Shown here in pieces: positions 26,486 through 33,868 of a stretch of 64,000 bases of DNA. Source of the stretch: Burkholderiales bacterium (lineage in GTDB: Bacteria > Pseudomonadota > Gammaproteobacteria > Burkholderiales > Nitrosomonadaceae); the NCBI GenBank assembly GCA_024235795.1, contig JACKLR010000003.1, positions 930,001-994,000 of the forward strand, read 5' to 3'. Made by a program: the position numbers and the translations under genes. Under the pieces are notes generated by a model. It saw only the letters and a program-made list of their open reading frames with translations. It was not told the origin of the DNA and searched no databases. How positions within the stretch are numbered: position 1 is the stretch's first letter; every line of letters begins with the position of its first letter.

Positions 26486-28197
26486 GAGTTCACTCAGAAA
26501 TTCATCAAAGCTGCCTGTCTTGGCAAACAATAATTTCGTCTTGAAAAGAATTGATGACAGCATGCAGGTTCAATATTCCTGAGGATGGAGAAATTTGTCA
26601 CCCGGCACATCATTGTAAGAGTAAATTTCTTGAGTCGAAGAAAAACCTGCATCAGTACCAGCAGGTTCATGACCAGAAAGATGGCATTTATCCAGGCAAT
26701 CGACGTATCGGCACGTCTGGCGCGGATATTGTTGAGGCGGTAGCCGTATTTACCTTGCCCGAACTTGCCTTCAATCGGAATTCGCTCCCGATATTCCTGC
26801 CGCCGCTGCGCTTTGAGTCGTTTCAGCTCATCCTGGTTTTCAGTGGTTGCTTTGGGTGGGCGTCCCAGTGGTTTGCCTGAGAAACGGATATTGCGTTTCT
26901 CCAGATAGCTGCGATTATCGCGCGATCCATAGAGCCTGTCGGCGATAACGGCTTCAGGATAATAGCCGTAGCGTTTTTTGTAGGCTTCCACCTGACTCTG
27001 AAGATCATGCCCTTCATGACAGGCATCCCAATGGAGTTTGTCGACATGCGCCAGTTTGTCGCCGGTCAGGCTGACGCTGATTTTTGCACCAAATTCCACC
27101 GCCTTGCCAAGCTTTCCTCTGACAATGGGCCGCAGATGGGGCTGACTGATGCTGACTATGCGATCGTCGCAGCGTCTGACGTTGGCTTTATACATCTCGT
27201 ATTGCTGATTATAGAGGTGGGGCAGTACCCAGTAACGACGTATCAGCCAGTTGGGTAACGGCAAGGGTTGACCGTAGGGACAGGCCGTCAGCATGACTTC
27301 GATGTGCTTTAAGTTTCTACGCAGGTACTGTAGTTGTTGCCGGATTGCCGCGCGTCGTTTCCTGTTGGTAGGTCGCTTTTGTTTGGCAATGTTCAAAAAA
27401 GCTTTCCTGGCGTTCTGCCGGTAGGTGCGAGGCTTCTTCGTTCGTGGTTGAGGACTGTGGGTATACAGTATATCGATGATGCGCTCACTCAGTTCCCGGG
27501 CTTCGTTGAGTAAGCCAAGGTCTGTCGGATAACGTATTGCCTGTTCTGCAACAGTCGCATCCAGAATCAATTTGCCGTGATTCTGTGGTACATCTACTTT
27601 GGCCTTGTCGGGTTCGGCATCGGTGCTTGATCGTGTACCGTTGCTGCCGTCATCATCACTATCTTTAATAACCCGCTTCGCCTTCTTGCGTTCAACCGAT
27701 TCAATGACCGCTTCATGAAATTCATCAAACACCCCTTGCCCCATGCGCTTGCGTACTTCAACCAATAGTGAAGGTGCAAAGGGCGCTTTCGATTGAAATC
27801 CTTTCAATCCAATGAAATATTGCAAGTAAGGATTTTCACGGATCTGCTCAACCGTCTCTTCATCGGATACCGATAATTTATGCTTGATAATGATTGCGCC
27901 TATGACAATACGTGCATCCTTACAGGGGCGGCCTGACGTTGCGGATAGTGTTTTGTGGTAGCTCTGCGCTAAATTATCCCATGGTATGCAATCACTGAGC
28001 CTTACCCAGCGATTATTGGGATCAAGTATCATTCCCGGCGGTGTGTCAAATCCTGGGAGGGTGGGCTGATTATGGCCTGAATAACGAATCATAGTGCACG
28101 GTTTTTGGTGGCATTTCATCAAATTACGTGCACTATTTTACCAAATTACACCGCATTATTCAATATAATCATGTGGTTATTGTTTCTGAGTAAGCTC
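26486..28197 (-). mobile_element. IS5/IS1182-type element, innermost layer (1,712 bp)
   Basis: The ends read GAGTTCACTCAGAAA at the left and, as complement, GAGCTTACTCAGAAA at the right, an inverted repeat with two mismatches. The target duplication is TACGTA (26480-26485, 28198-28203), a palindrome. It carries one transposase gene and splits IS630-B. Confidence 0.92.
26494..28122 (-). CDS. IS5/IS1182-type DDE transposase
   Basis: 542 residues from 28122, or 532 from the ATG at 28092 (MIRYSGHNQPTLPGF), which is the more typical family start. The N-terminal DUF772-type domain (SGRPCKDARIVIGAIIIKHKLSVSDEETVEQIRENPYLQYFIGL) is followed by a catalytic region with LILDATVAEQAIRYPTD, AVIADRLYGSRDNR and IPIEGKFGQGKYGYRLNNIRARR, which supply D, D and E. 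Complete and flanked by good ends, so possibly active. Confidence 0.9.
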   Translation of the reverse strand: MMKCHQKPCTMIRYSGHNQPTLPGFDTPPGMILDPNNRWVRLSDCIPWDNLAQSYHKTLSATSGRPCKDARIVIGAIIIKHKLSVSDEETVEQIRENPYLQYFIGLKGFQSKAPFAPSLLVEVRKRMGQGVFDEFHEAVIESVERKKAKRVIKDSDDDGSNGTRSSTDAEPDKAKVDVPQNHGKLILDATVAEQAIRYPTDLGLLNEARELSERIIDILYTHSPQPRTKKPRTYRQNARKAFLNIAKQKRPTNRKRRAAIRQQLQYLRRNLKHIEVMLTACPYGQPLPLPNWLIRRYWVLPHLYNQQYEMYKANVRRCDDRIVSISQPHLRPIVRGKLGKAVEFGAKISVSLTGDKLAHVDKLHWDACHEGHDLQSQVEAYKKRYGYYPEAVIADRLYGSRDNRSYLEKRNIRFSGKPLGRPPKATTENQDELKRLKAQRRQEYRERIPIEGKFGQGKYGYRLNNIRARRADTSIAWINAIFLVMNLLVLMQVFLRLKKFTLTMMCRVTNFSILRNIEPACCHQFFSRRNYCLPRQAALMNF

Positions 28198-28998
28198 TAC
28201 GTATCCCAATCGATGTAACAGTTGTGTCATGCCGCTTTCGCTGTATGCAACCTGCCACGTTTGTTCGACGTAATATGCGACTTCCTTCGCGGTAAGATAG
28301 AGATTCTTACTCAGATGCTGATCTAGAAACTGCAGCTGTGCTTTTGTTAGCGCAGCTTCGCTGCCACCAGCATCATTTTGCTGCAATGCAGCTAAACCGC
28401 CTTTGCGATAACGCTTAAAGTGATTGCGGACAGTTTCACGGTCAATCAACAGCGCTTCCGCAATCTTCGTAACCGGCCACCCTTTGCCTAACAGGTAAAC
28501 AGCTTTTACCCGGTCAGCATAACGTTTGTCGATAGCATGGCGATGTTCAAACTCTAAATCATCGAGTTCTTGATTGGTCAAATTGTAGTGTGAGGACATC
28601 AAGCAATTTTATTCTATTCATGACCTTATTGCACTATGTTAAACCAAATTTTCATTCACGATTAGTATAGTTTATTGACTCAAGATGAACAAATAAAGTA
28701 AAAATACAAATCGTCATGCGTTGGAAAAATCTGTGTTCACATTGGCCCGGAATGAGTGTTCAACTTCGCCGGAATATGCACCGGTAGATAATCGAGGCGG
28801 CGCAGGTAAAAAACATGCCAAGCGAACTATTGTCAACGCCATTTTCTATCTGAATAAGACTGGAGTCCAGTGGCGACTGTTGCCCAAGGATTTTCCACCG
28901 TGGAAAACGGTTTACGATCACTATAGCCAATGGAATCACCGCGGTGTTTGGGAAAAGGTAATGGATCAATTGAATCAGCTGCATCGAAAAAAAATGGC

Positions 28999-29005
28999 AA
29001 AAAAG
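28999..29005 (+). promoter_or_regulatory. Programmed -1 frameshift heptamer of the IS5 transposase
   Basis: The sequence AAAAAAG is read as GCA AAA AAG in the orfA frame, which is the canonical X XXY YYZ arrangement. A -1 slip joins orfA to the frame encoding TPSYGLIDSQSVKT. I did not identify a stimulatory structure. Confidence 0.65.
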
Positions 29006-29765
29006 CAACGCCGAGCTACGGTTTGATTGACTCGCAAAGCGTGAAAACATCCGGTGCCAGTGAGGAGCGCGGGTTTGATGGCGGTAAGAAAACCAAAGGA
29101 CGCAAACGCCATATTGTAGCGGATACTATGGGAAATCTTGTTCAGGTAATTGTACATGCTGCTAACATACATGATACCAAAGCCGGTTGCGATGTATTAA
29201 AGCGTGCCGTTGAGAAATATCCGACGTTTGAAGCATTTTCAGGTGACGCTGGGTATCGAGGCACGGCTGTTGAATTTGTAGAGAATACGTTACAACTCAA
29301 ATTGCATATTTCCAAAAAAATTAAAGATGCCTTTGCTGTTTTGCCAGTGCGATGGATTGTCGAGCGAACCTTTGCTTGGCTTGGGAATTTCAGGCGTTTG
29401 TCCAAAGATTATGAAATCCTCACCACTTCCGCTGAGAATATGGTTCGTATCGCCATGATTCAAATTACAATTGCTAAATGCGTTTAATTTTTAACCAGAC
29501 AGGTTCTAACATTTTGTATGTGATAAACCTTTCCGATGACACTAATTCCTGCGCTCAAATTGACTGGCCGATGTATGACATCTATTTTCCGTGCTACAGC
29601 AGCTAACGCTTTTTCACCATCTGAACACAGTATTGCATCTTCAGCTATCAATGGTTTTAACGTAGCACCAAGGTTTTTTTGTGTCAATTTTCTCTAATAC
29701 AGGTGATATCTTCACAATTGAAGCAGGATTTGAGGAGGTGCATATTTTCTGGTGTCGGTAAAAGT

Positions 29766-29797
29766 AAAAGCGCTGCAAATTTTTTGCAGCGCTTTTT
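29766..29797. terminator. Strong bidirectional hairpin terminator
   Basis: Arms AAAAGCGCTGCAAA and TTTTGCAGCGCTTTT pair perfectly around a two-base loop, with A-runs and T-runs that allow termination on either strand. It lies between the ISXO2 remnant and the parE stop at 29844, so it can end the parDE transcript. The 29690-29843 interval holds nothing else I can identify. Confidence 0.75.
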
Positions 29798-29843
29798 ACA
29801 AATAGCTGTTTTTAAGATAGCTAAAATATCAATGCTTCTACGC

Positions 29844-30140
29844 TCAATTGAAGTATTTGTTCAAACTTTGACCGGGGCCGACAATTCCGATGATATTCAC
29901 ATCGCAGTTGCTTGCAACTGTGTAAAAAACGGTATGTTTTTCATACAGGAAGCTGTGATAACCTTCCTTGATCTCATCGCGGTTTGAGCCGATCTTCGGA
30001 TTATCGGCAAGCCATTGGAAGCGTTGTTCCAGCCCGAGAAGATATTTATCTCGTTGCTTTACACCCCATTTTTTCCGGGTATAGCGTCCGATTTTCTTAA
30101 TATCTTCTCTGGCTCTCGGTGCAACAATAAAACGCGACAT
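29844..30140 (-). CDS. parE: ParE/RelE-superfamily toxin
   Basis: 98 residues. The ATG at 30140 overlaps the parD stop (TGATG), so I prefer it to the TTG at 30143. The sequence FIVAPRAREDIKKIGRYTRKKWGVKQRDKYLLGLEQRF and the C-terminal HTVFYTVASNCDVNIIGIVG are typical of ParE. Family members block DNA gyrase or cleave mRNA. Intact and paired with parD. Confidence 0.92.
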   Translation of the reverse strand: MSRFIVAPRAREDIKKIGRYTRKKWGVKQRDKYLLGLEQRFQWLADNPKIGSNRDEIKEGYHSFLYEKHTVFYTVASNCDVNIIGIVGPGQSLNKYFN

Positions 30141-30388
30141 CAATCCTCGCGATCAAGTTCCTGAATGATTTCTTCCATGGAAAAATTTTCAATGCCTTCG
30201 CCATTGGCTATCTGCTGCTCGCCTTCGGCCAGATGCACCCGCAAAGCTTGTAATTTGTTTTCCTGTTCTTCCATATGTCTCAAAGCATCGCGGACAACTT
30301 CGCTGGCTGAACCATAACGACCACTGGCGATTTTATTTTTTATGAAAGTCTCCCAATGCTCTCCAAGCGTTAAACTTGTATTTGCCAT
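30140..30388 (-). CDS. parD: ParD-type antitoxin
   Basis: 82 residues from ATG at 30388 (MANTSLTLGEHWETFIKNKI), preceded by CAGGGG. A longer in-frame reading from 30520 is not supported, since its extra 44 residues cross an IS-end relic and look random. The N-terminus is a ribbon-helix-helix domain (SGRYGSASEVVRDALRHME) and the C-terminal half would bind ParE. Together with ParE it should repress its own promoter. Confidence 0.92.
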   Translation of the reverse strand: MANTSLTLGEHWETFIKNKIASGRYGSASEVVRDALRHMEEQENKLQALRVHLAEGEQQIANGEGIENFSMEEIIQELDRED

Positions 30389-30471
30389 TGCAAACCCCTG
30401 ATATTCATTCGTAATATATATGAATATAGCATGATTTCGGTTATCTTCGCTATAAAATAATAGGATTGCCC

Positions 30472-30517
30472 TGTGCGAATTACTCTTTTTACGTGACGAC
30501 TGGCAAATTAAACAGAT
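30472..30517. repeat. Solo end resembling the rve-type IS
   Basis: The stretch CTGTGCGAATTACT followed by TTTA, GAC and GGCAAATT matches the left end of the rve-type IS at about 14224-14268 in most positions. No other part of that IS is present. It lies about 85 bases upstream of the parD start, between two toxin-antitoxin pairs. Confidence 0.45.
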
Positions 30518-30529
30518 CACGACACCTGG

Positions 30530-30826
30530 TTATGTTTTTTCCTTTCCAACCCAGTACTCTGGTTTTCTATGCTGGTGCGCAACGGCAATAATAATGATGT
30601 GATCTTTTTCAATAGAGTAAAGTAGTTTATACGGAAACTTGTGAAGAAGACATTTCCGGATATCGCCTCGTTCTACGGACCATGCTTCTGGATATTCTGA
30701 AATCCTTTTTGCGGCCAATTTAATCTCTTCTCGAAACTGTTTTCCAAGTCCTTGAAATTCAATTTCGTAGTATTGGCTTGCATCATCAAGTTCTTGTTTT
30801 GCAAGTTCTGAAAATAAAACTCGCAT
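30530..30826 (-). CDS. RelE/ParE-family toxin
   Basis: 98 residues. MRVLFSELAKQELDDASQYYEIEFQGLGKQFREEIK is the N-terminal helical pair of this superfamily, and RKCLLHKFPYKLLYSIEKDHIIIIAVAHQHRKPEYW carries the conserved C-terminal strands. Its ATG overlaps the antitoxin stop (TAATG). It forms a complete pair with the upstream gene; whether it targets mRNA or gyrase cannot be read from sequence. Confidence 0.9.
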   Translation of the reverse strand: MRVLFSELAKQELDDASQYYEIEFQGLGKQFREEIKLAAKRISEYPEAWSVERGDIRKCLLHKFPYKLLYSIEKDHIIIIAVAHQHRKPEYWVGKEKT

Positions 30827-31041
30827 TATTCTTTCTTGAATACTTCCTCGATAGGTATACCTTCAAGGGTGCCTGCTCGATAGGCTTTGAGTCGCTTTTC
30901 TGCCTCGTCTGCCCATATTGCGTCAAGTGAGCTATCAGGTTCATCTAAGCTCTTTATGATCCCTTCGACCACAAGAAACCTCTCGGTTGGTTTAAGCTTT
31001 AATGCTTGTTCCAGTATATCTTTGCTACTCACCAGGTTCAC
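30826..31041 (-). CDS. Addiction-module antitoxin (short RelB-like, TIGR02574 type)
   Basis: 71 residues: SKDILEQALKLKPTERFLVVEGIIKSLDEPDSSLDAIWADEAEKRLKAYRAGTLEGIPIEEVF. This is the standard small antitoxin family annotated as putative addiction module component, recognised by the LKPTER...L..SLD and W..EAE.R..AY..G motifs. It lies directly upstream of the RelE-type toxin. Confidence 0.92.
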   Translation of the reverse strand: MNLVSSKDILEQALKLKPTERFLVVEGIIKSLDEPDSSLDAIWADEAEKRLKAYRAGTLEGIPIEEVFKKE

Positions 31042-31117
31042 CTCTCATTTATTAGAAACATATCGCTGGCCACGCTAGCGGTCAGTATTATTATAAGGAT
31101 ATTTTGTTTTTATGCCT

Positions 31118-32123
31118 CTAAACTATTCTCAGTTTAATTTGAGTGTGACTCAAACAAGCATTTAGAAGACGGGAAGGTAATTCAGCTTCCCATGCTCGTC
31201 GATTAAAACGGTAGCAAAACTCATTGAGATATTCTTGCAAATAGCCTGATGACACGCCATGATATGTTCCCAATAAGAATGCCTTGAGATTACCAATCGC
31301 GATATGTACCCATGGTAGCCATTCGCCAGCTTTGTTTGGCGGAGTCACACGAGGAGTATGATTCTGTGTTTTTCCAATCTCAACCAAGGCGGGCAATGCA
31401 TCACTTCGCACACACTGATCAGGTGACAGGTGCTGCTTCACAAACTGTGACACCGTTTCCCGGTTAACACCAGAAACTTGCTGCATGGCAATAAAACCAG
31501 CACGCTTTTCCCGGTTCTCAATGGCTACCAGCACCGATGTTTTTCCCTCGGCGCCTCGACCGCGCTTTCCCCCAGTATGACGCCCTCCAATCAATGCATC
31601 GTCTATTTCAATCAATTCATGTAATCGATATATGCTATCTCGGTGTCCCATGGCAATACGAATCTTTCGCAGCATTCTGCTGGCAGTGATCCAGGACACA
31701 TTTATTTGTTTGGATAACCGTAAAGCAGAAACCCCGCCTTTATCCGATGCAACCAGGTAAATCGCCCAGAACCACTTGGTTAATGGCAGATTGGTTGAGT
31801 GAAACAAAGTGCCTGCCGTTAACGAGGTTTGTTTGTGGCATTGACTGCATTCCCAATAGCCACGCGTCTTATTGATTCGGCCAATTAAAGTTTTAACTGC
31901 ATGATAGATTAAAAGCAATAAATTCAATGCGCTATCATTTTAAATATTGTGTTAACTTCAAACTTCTTGTGGCCGGATCAATAATAACGTAACCTTCATC
32001 GTGTCCACAGTACGGGCAACGAAAGCCTTCCGGCCAGCGTTGTTCTATCAATGCCTCTACACAGCCTTCTTCTGTCCCGTATTGTTTTTGCCAATCCATC
32101 AAAGTCATTTCTTTGCCTTTCAT
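31118..32123 (-). pseudogene. IS1595-family transposase split by MITE-B
   Basis: The N-terminal zinc-ribbon part (ATG at 32123, TLMDWQKQYGTEEGC, FRCPYCGHDEGYV) is separated by the 110-bp MITE from the remainder (TRGYWECSQCHKQTSLTAGTLFHST and the DDE region IEIDDALIGG...RSDALPAL). Removing the MITE and one TA rejoins GYVIKTRGYWEC in frame. Without excision the protein stops inside the MITE. The C-terminal catalytic half is otherwise complete. Confidence 0.9.
31872..31981. repeat. 110-bp MITE (type B), copy 2, inside IS1595 transposase
   Basis: Same length, ends (TTGATTCGGCC, GGCCGGATCAA) and TA target duplication (31870-31871, 31982-31983) as the copy at 17041. Internal differences are few. 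It inactivates the transposase it lies in. Confidence 0.9.
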
Positions 32124-32283
32124 CAACAATCCTCTTATATCCTATTGATCTTGTTAAATAAGATGAAAAAAACTGAGAATAGTTCATAGGCATGTTTGTT
32201 TTTGTAATTGTATTTTCAAAATACAAACAATTTCAACCCAATAAACATTTAAGGTACTGACTTGTTTAACACTGTAGACACCT

Positions 32284-32544
32284 TTATTCATAGTGAGTCC
32301 ATAGTCGTAGCACTTTCACGATTTTTTCTTTTTCCAACACTTGGTAAACAACCCTATGTTGAATATTGATTCTTCTTGAATATGCTCCATCAAGGTCACC
32401 TACTAATTTTTCATAAGGTGGGGGATTTTGATAGGGGTTTTCTTGAATAAGAACTAATATGTCCTGAGCTTTCTTTTTTAAACCTGCTGAAGTTAGTTTC
32501 TTGGCATCTTTCTTAGCTTGTTTGGTATAGTAAATTTCCCACAT
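32284..32544 (-). CDS. yoeB: YoeB-type mRNA interferase toxin
   Basis: 86 residues from the ATG at 32544, which overlaps the yefM stop (TAATG). The C-terminal segment RRINIQHRVVYQVL...VLRLWTHYE is the YoeB signature, with the His and Tyr at the end that are needed for ribosome-dependent mRNA cleavage. Intact and paired with YefM. Confidence 0.95.
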   Translation of the reverse strand: MWEIYYTKQAKKDAKKLTSAGLKKKAQDILVLIQENPYQNPPPYEKLVGDLDGAYSRRINIQHRVVYQVLEKEKIVKVLRLWTHYE

Positions 32545-32786
32545 TACCAATCAAGCTTCTTCTCACAATCATCAAGGCTTTCGTTCATACCTTCACGAAT
32601 TGACTCTCTCATGCCAGGAATAGAAAGCAAAAATAATGTTTCATTAATCGAGTTCCAGTCTTCCTCTGAGAGGAGAACGGCATTTTTTCGTTTGCCAGTA
32701 ATAATAATCGGTTGATGAGTTTCAGCAATTTCATCAATTAAATTGTATAGTTTTGAGCGTGCTTCAGTGGCGTTAAGTATGGTCAT
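32544..32786 (-). CDS. yefM: YefM/Phd-type antitoxin
   Basis: 80 residues: TILNATEARSKLYNLIDEIAETHQPIIITGKRKNAVLLSEEDWNSINETLFLLSIPGM is the YefM DNA-binding domain, followed by the toxin-binding tail. It neutralises YoeB and represses the shared promoter. Confidence 0.95.
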   Translation of the reverse strand: MTILNATEARSKLYNLIDEIAETHQPIIITGKRKNAVLLSEEDWNSINETLFLLSIPGMRESIREGMNESLDDCEKKLDW

Positions 32787-33002
32787 GTCTAACCTCCATA
32801 TACAATAGCGTACGTTAACACGTACTTAATGTCAAGAAAAGCTGGGTTTTATTCTGTGTCTCAGATGAAGCGTGAAATTAATTGTGCCAAATTTGTGCCA
32901 AACTGAGATGGAAATACAGTCATTTGAGGCTGTTTGACACTGTTTTTATGCTTGGCAAGCGTTGTAAGTCATTGATTATATTAAATGTGAATTTGCTCTT
33001 TG

Positions 33003-33050
33003 CTTCTCATAATCCCTTGGTCGCTGGTTCGAGTCCAGCCAGACCCACCA
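33003..33050 (+). other. 3' fragment of a tRNA-Ile(CAU)-like gene, probable attachment site
   Basis: The segment ends in CCA and contains a perfect T-arm (GCTGG TTCGAGT CCAGC) and an anticodon loop CTCATAA with its 3' stem TCCCT. It matches the 3' half of tRNA-Ile2(CAU) genes (TTGGTCGCTGG). The 5' half is missing: the preceding bases cannot pair as anticodon, D or acceptor stems. Such 3' halves are typical integrase core sites. It lies exactly between the IS/TA region and the start of the transfer module. Confidence 0.7.
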
Positions 33051-33057
33051 TAAAATC

Positions 33058-33089
33058 AATGGCTTGCAATTATACTGCAAGCCATTTTT
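33058..33089 (+). terminator. Rho-independent terminator after the tRNA fragment
   Basis: Arms AATGGCTTGCA and TGCAAGCCATT pair perfectly over 11 bp around a 7-base loop, followed by a T-run. The close spacing to the CCA end suggests it is the original terminator of the tRNA gene. The rest of 32787-33135 holds the yefM upstream region and no other gene. Confidence 0.8.
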
Positions 33090-33135
33090 ATTACCGGGGT
33101 TACGCCGGGGTTACATTGCGACAATCTAATGACCA

Positions 33136-33363
33136 TTACTGGGACACTCTTTTACTTTCTTTCCAGGCGATCAAATCAGATATTTTGTACCTGACTTTGC
33201 TGCCTATTTTGTAGAAAGGAATGATTTCTTTCTTTGTGCAGCGCCATGAGGCGAGTGTATTCACTTTTACTCCGATAATTTGCGCTGCCACCACTGGATC
33301 AACCTCTTCCGTGTTTTCGCCGGATTTAATTATTTTGCCTAGGGTTAAGTTTGTTTCGCTCAT
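33136..33363 (-). CDS. AlpA/excisionase-like helix-turn-helix protein
   Basis: 75 residues from ATG at 33363 (MSETNLTLGKIIKSG). The segment VDPVVAAQIIGVKVNTLASWRCTKKEIIPFYKIGSKVRYKISDLIAWKES is a MerR-like HTH_17 domain, as in AlpA-type regulators and recombination directionality factors. It sits 85 bases from the tRNA fragment, a typical place for an excision factor of an integrative element. A regulator of the tra genes is the alternative. Confidence 0.75.
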   Translation of the reverse strand: MSETNLTLGKIIKSGENTEEVDPVVAAQIIGVKVNTLASWRCTKKEIIPFYKIGSKVRYKISDLIAWKESKRVSQ

Positions 33364-33439
33364 CTCTTTAACTCCTATATTTCTCGAATACACGCAAATT
33401 TTTATCTTCTCAATTACCAGCCAATTGCTAGTTGCGCTG

Positions 33440-33868
33440 TTAACTCAAAATTACAAAAACCAATATCGCTGAAACCAATACCAAAACGGCAGCCAGTAAA
33501 TTCATGATAGCTGCCTGCCTAGAAATTCGGGCCAGCTCACGAATTTCATGATTGATCGCGATTCTGATTTTTTCGCTGATCAACTGCATGTTTTGGTCTA
33601 CTAACGATTCGTTGCTTTTGCTGATATTGTTTTGTTGTGCGCTGATCAGTGCATTGGCTTTTTTACTGGCGACCGTCTGCCATTGATTGAAACTTTCCTG
33701 CAGAATCGCTTCGTATTTGTTCAGCAATTCAACATGCGCTTTTTCATTCTGTTCCAGCAAGACTTCATTCAGCGTATGCATCATCAATACCGGATCATCC
33801 TTGGTCAGAACAATGCCGTGTTCTGACGCAATTCGTTTGATCAATGCATCCAGTTTGTCGTTGTTCAT
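33440..33868 (-). CDS. traM: TraM-like conjugal transfer protein (IncP type)
   Basis: 142 residues, close to the 145 of RP4 TraM. The N-terminus LDALIKRIASEHGIVLTKDDPVLMMHTLNEVLLEQNEKA is typical, a long helical middle follows, and there is one C-terminal membrane segment (MNLLAAVLVLVSAILVFVIL). Its ATG overlaps the traL stop by 4 bases. In RP4 TraM is needed for efficient transfer. Confidence 0.85.
   Translation of the reverse strand: MNNDKLDALIKRIASEHGIVLTKDDPVLMMHTLNEVLLEQNEKAHVELLNKYEAILQESFNQWQTVASKKANALISAQQNNISKSNESLVDQNMQLISEKIRIAINHEIRELARISRQAAIMNLLAAVLVLVSAILVFVILS

Larger units (their letters stand above)
25850..28599 (-). pseudogene. IS630 transposase, copy B, split by an IS1182-like element
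   Basis: The N-terminal part (28599-28204) runs from MSSHYNLTNQELDD to LLHRLGYV. The C-terminal part (26479-25850) resumes with YKKPKLIPGKANADQQ and keeps all catalytic motifs. Removing the insert restores the 343-residue frame of copy A. The interruption inactivates it. Confidence 0.93.
25823..28667 (-). mobile_element. IS630-family element, copy B, inside istB and split by an IS1182-like element
   Basis: The ends are TACTCACC and GATTAGTA as in copy A, with TA on both sides (25821-25822, 28668-28669). Subtracting the 1,712-bp insert and its 6-bp duplication leaves 1,127 bp, identical to copy A. Sequence identity to copy A is very high by eye, so this transposition is recent. Confidence 0.93.
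25096..28701 (+). pseudogene. istB: istB helper ATPase (element B), tail split off by IS630-B
   Basis: Residues to GESMRKRN are encoded at 25096-25822, with Walker A GPCGSGKTYLACAIG and Walker B LLIIDDWGLEPL intact. IS630-B inserts at the TA dinucleotide 25821-25822. On the far side (28670-28701) the native ending SLLTQDEQIK follows in frame. As it stands the protein ends with 12 foreign residues from the IS630 end. Only the extreme C-terminus is altered, so the product might keep some ATPase function. Confidence 0.88.
23324..28780 (+). mobile_element. IS21-family element B, inserted in IS5 and split by IS630-B
   Basis: Both ends read TGCATATTCCGG (right end as complement), with repeated CCGGAAT / GTTCA units inside each end as IS21 transposase sites. 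The 5-bp duplication CCGGT (23319-23323, 28781-28785) is normal for IS21, and its removal restores the IS5 transposase frame. The native length without the IS630 insert is about 2,610 bp. It is a different IS21 subgroup from element A. Confidence 0.93.
23262..29487 (+). pseudogene. IS5-family transposase (orfA/orfB), split by IS21-B
   Basis: The first 62 bases (23262-23323) encode MYDSDVSDEEWELIKHFFDP. After the 5.5-kb IS21-B insertion the frame resumes at 28786 with VDNRGGAGKKHAKRTIVNAIFYLNKTGVQWRLLP and runs to 29026. A second frame to 29487 supplies YGLIDSQSVKT, GYRG and WIVERTFAWLGNFRRL, the DDE parts. A slippery heptamer A AAA AAG at 28999-29005, in the right phase, would give the -1 shift used by IS427-group elements. 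The insertion makes the copy inactive, but the downstream half is otherwise undamaged. Confidence 0.85.
23190..29506 (+). mobile_element. IS5-family (IS427-type) element carrying nested insertions
   Basis: The ends GAAGTCGTCTGGG (23190) and the complement of GAACCTGTCTGG (to 29506) form an imperfect inverted repeat. The flanking TAA (23187-23189, 29507-29509) fits the TNA target of the IS427 group. Without its insert the element is about 855 bp. It is split by IS21-B after 62 bases of its transposase frame. Confidence 0.8.
23006..29690 (-). pseudogene. ISXO2-like (IS1595 family) transposase remnant, outermost layer of the nest
   Basis: The right part (29687-29510) encodes GATLKPLIAEDAILCSDGEKALAAVARKI and YHIQNV. 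The left part (23189-23006) encodes NAYGSRLKQWM and, after a one-base shift, FHGVATQYLKNYLGWRRMIE. Joined through the TAA duplication of the IS5 element they give the continuous family motif YHIQNVNAYGSRLKQWM. The N-terminal part is missing beyond 29690 and the C-terminal part is frameshifted, so it is dead. The 6.3-kb interruption is the IS5 element with everything nested inside it. Confidence 0.82.
31112..32195 (-). mobile_element. IS1595-family element, interrupted by a MITE
   Basis: The ends ATGCCTCTAAACTATTCTCAG and the complement of ATGCCTATGAACTATTCTCAG form the inverted repeat. The 8-bp repeats TTGTTTTT at 31104-31111 and 32196-32203 fit the family's 8-bp target duplication. Its ends match those of MITE-A in higB. 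Confidence 0.85.

Noticed and set aside
30389..30520. Longer ParD start giving 44 extra residues
   Set aside because: The extra part crosses an IS-end relic and does not resemble ParD; the internal ATG has a good ribosome site.
32865..32907. Short plus-strand reading INCAKFVPN and the similar IVPNLYQSKY at 58130-58165, possible integrase C-termini
   Set aside because: GTGCCAAATTTGT is shared by both sites, and similar ends occur in phage integrases, but too few residues remain to support an integrase call.
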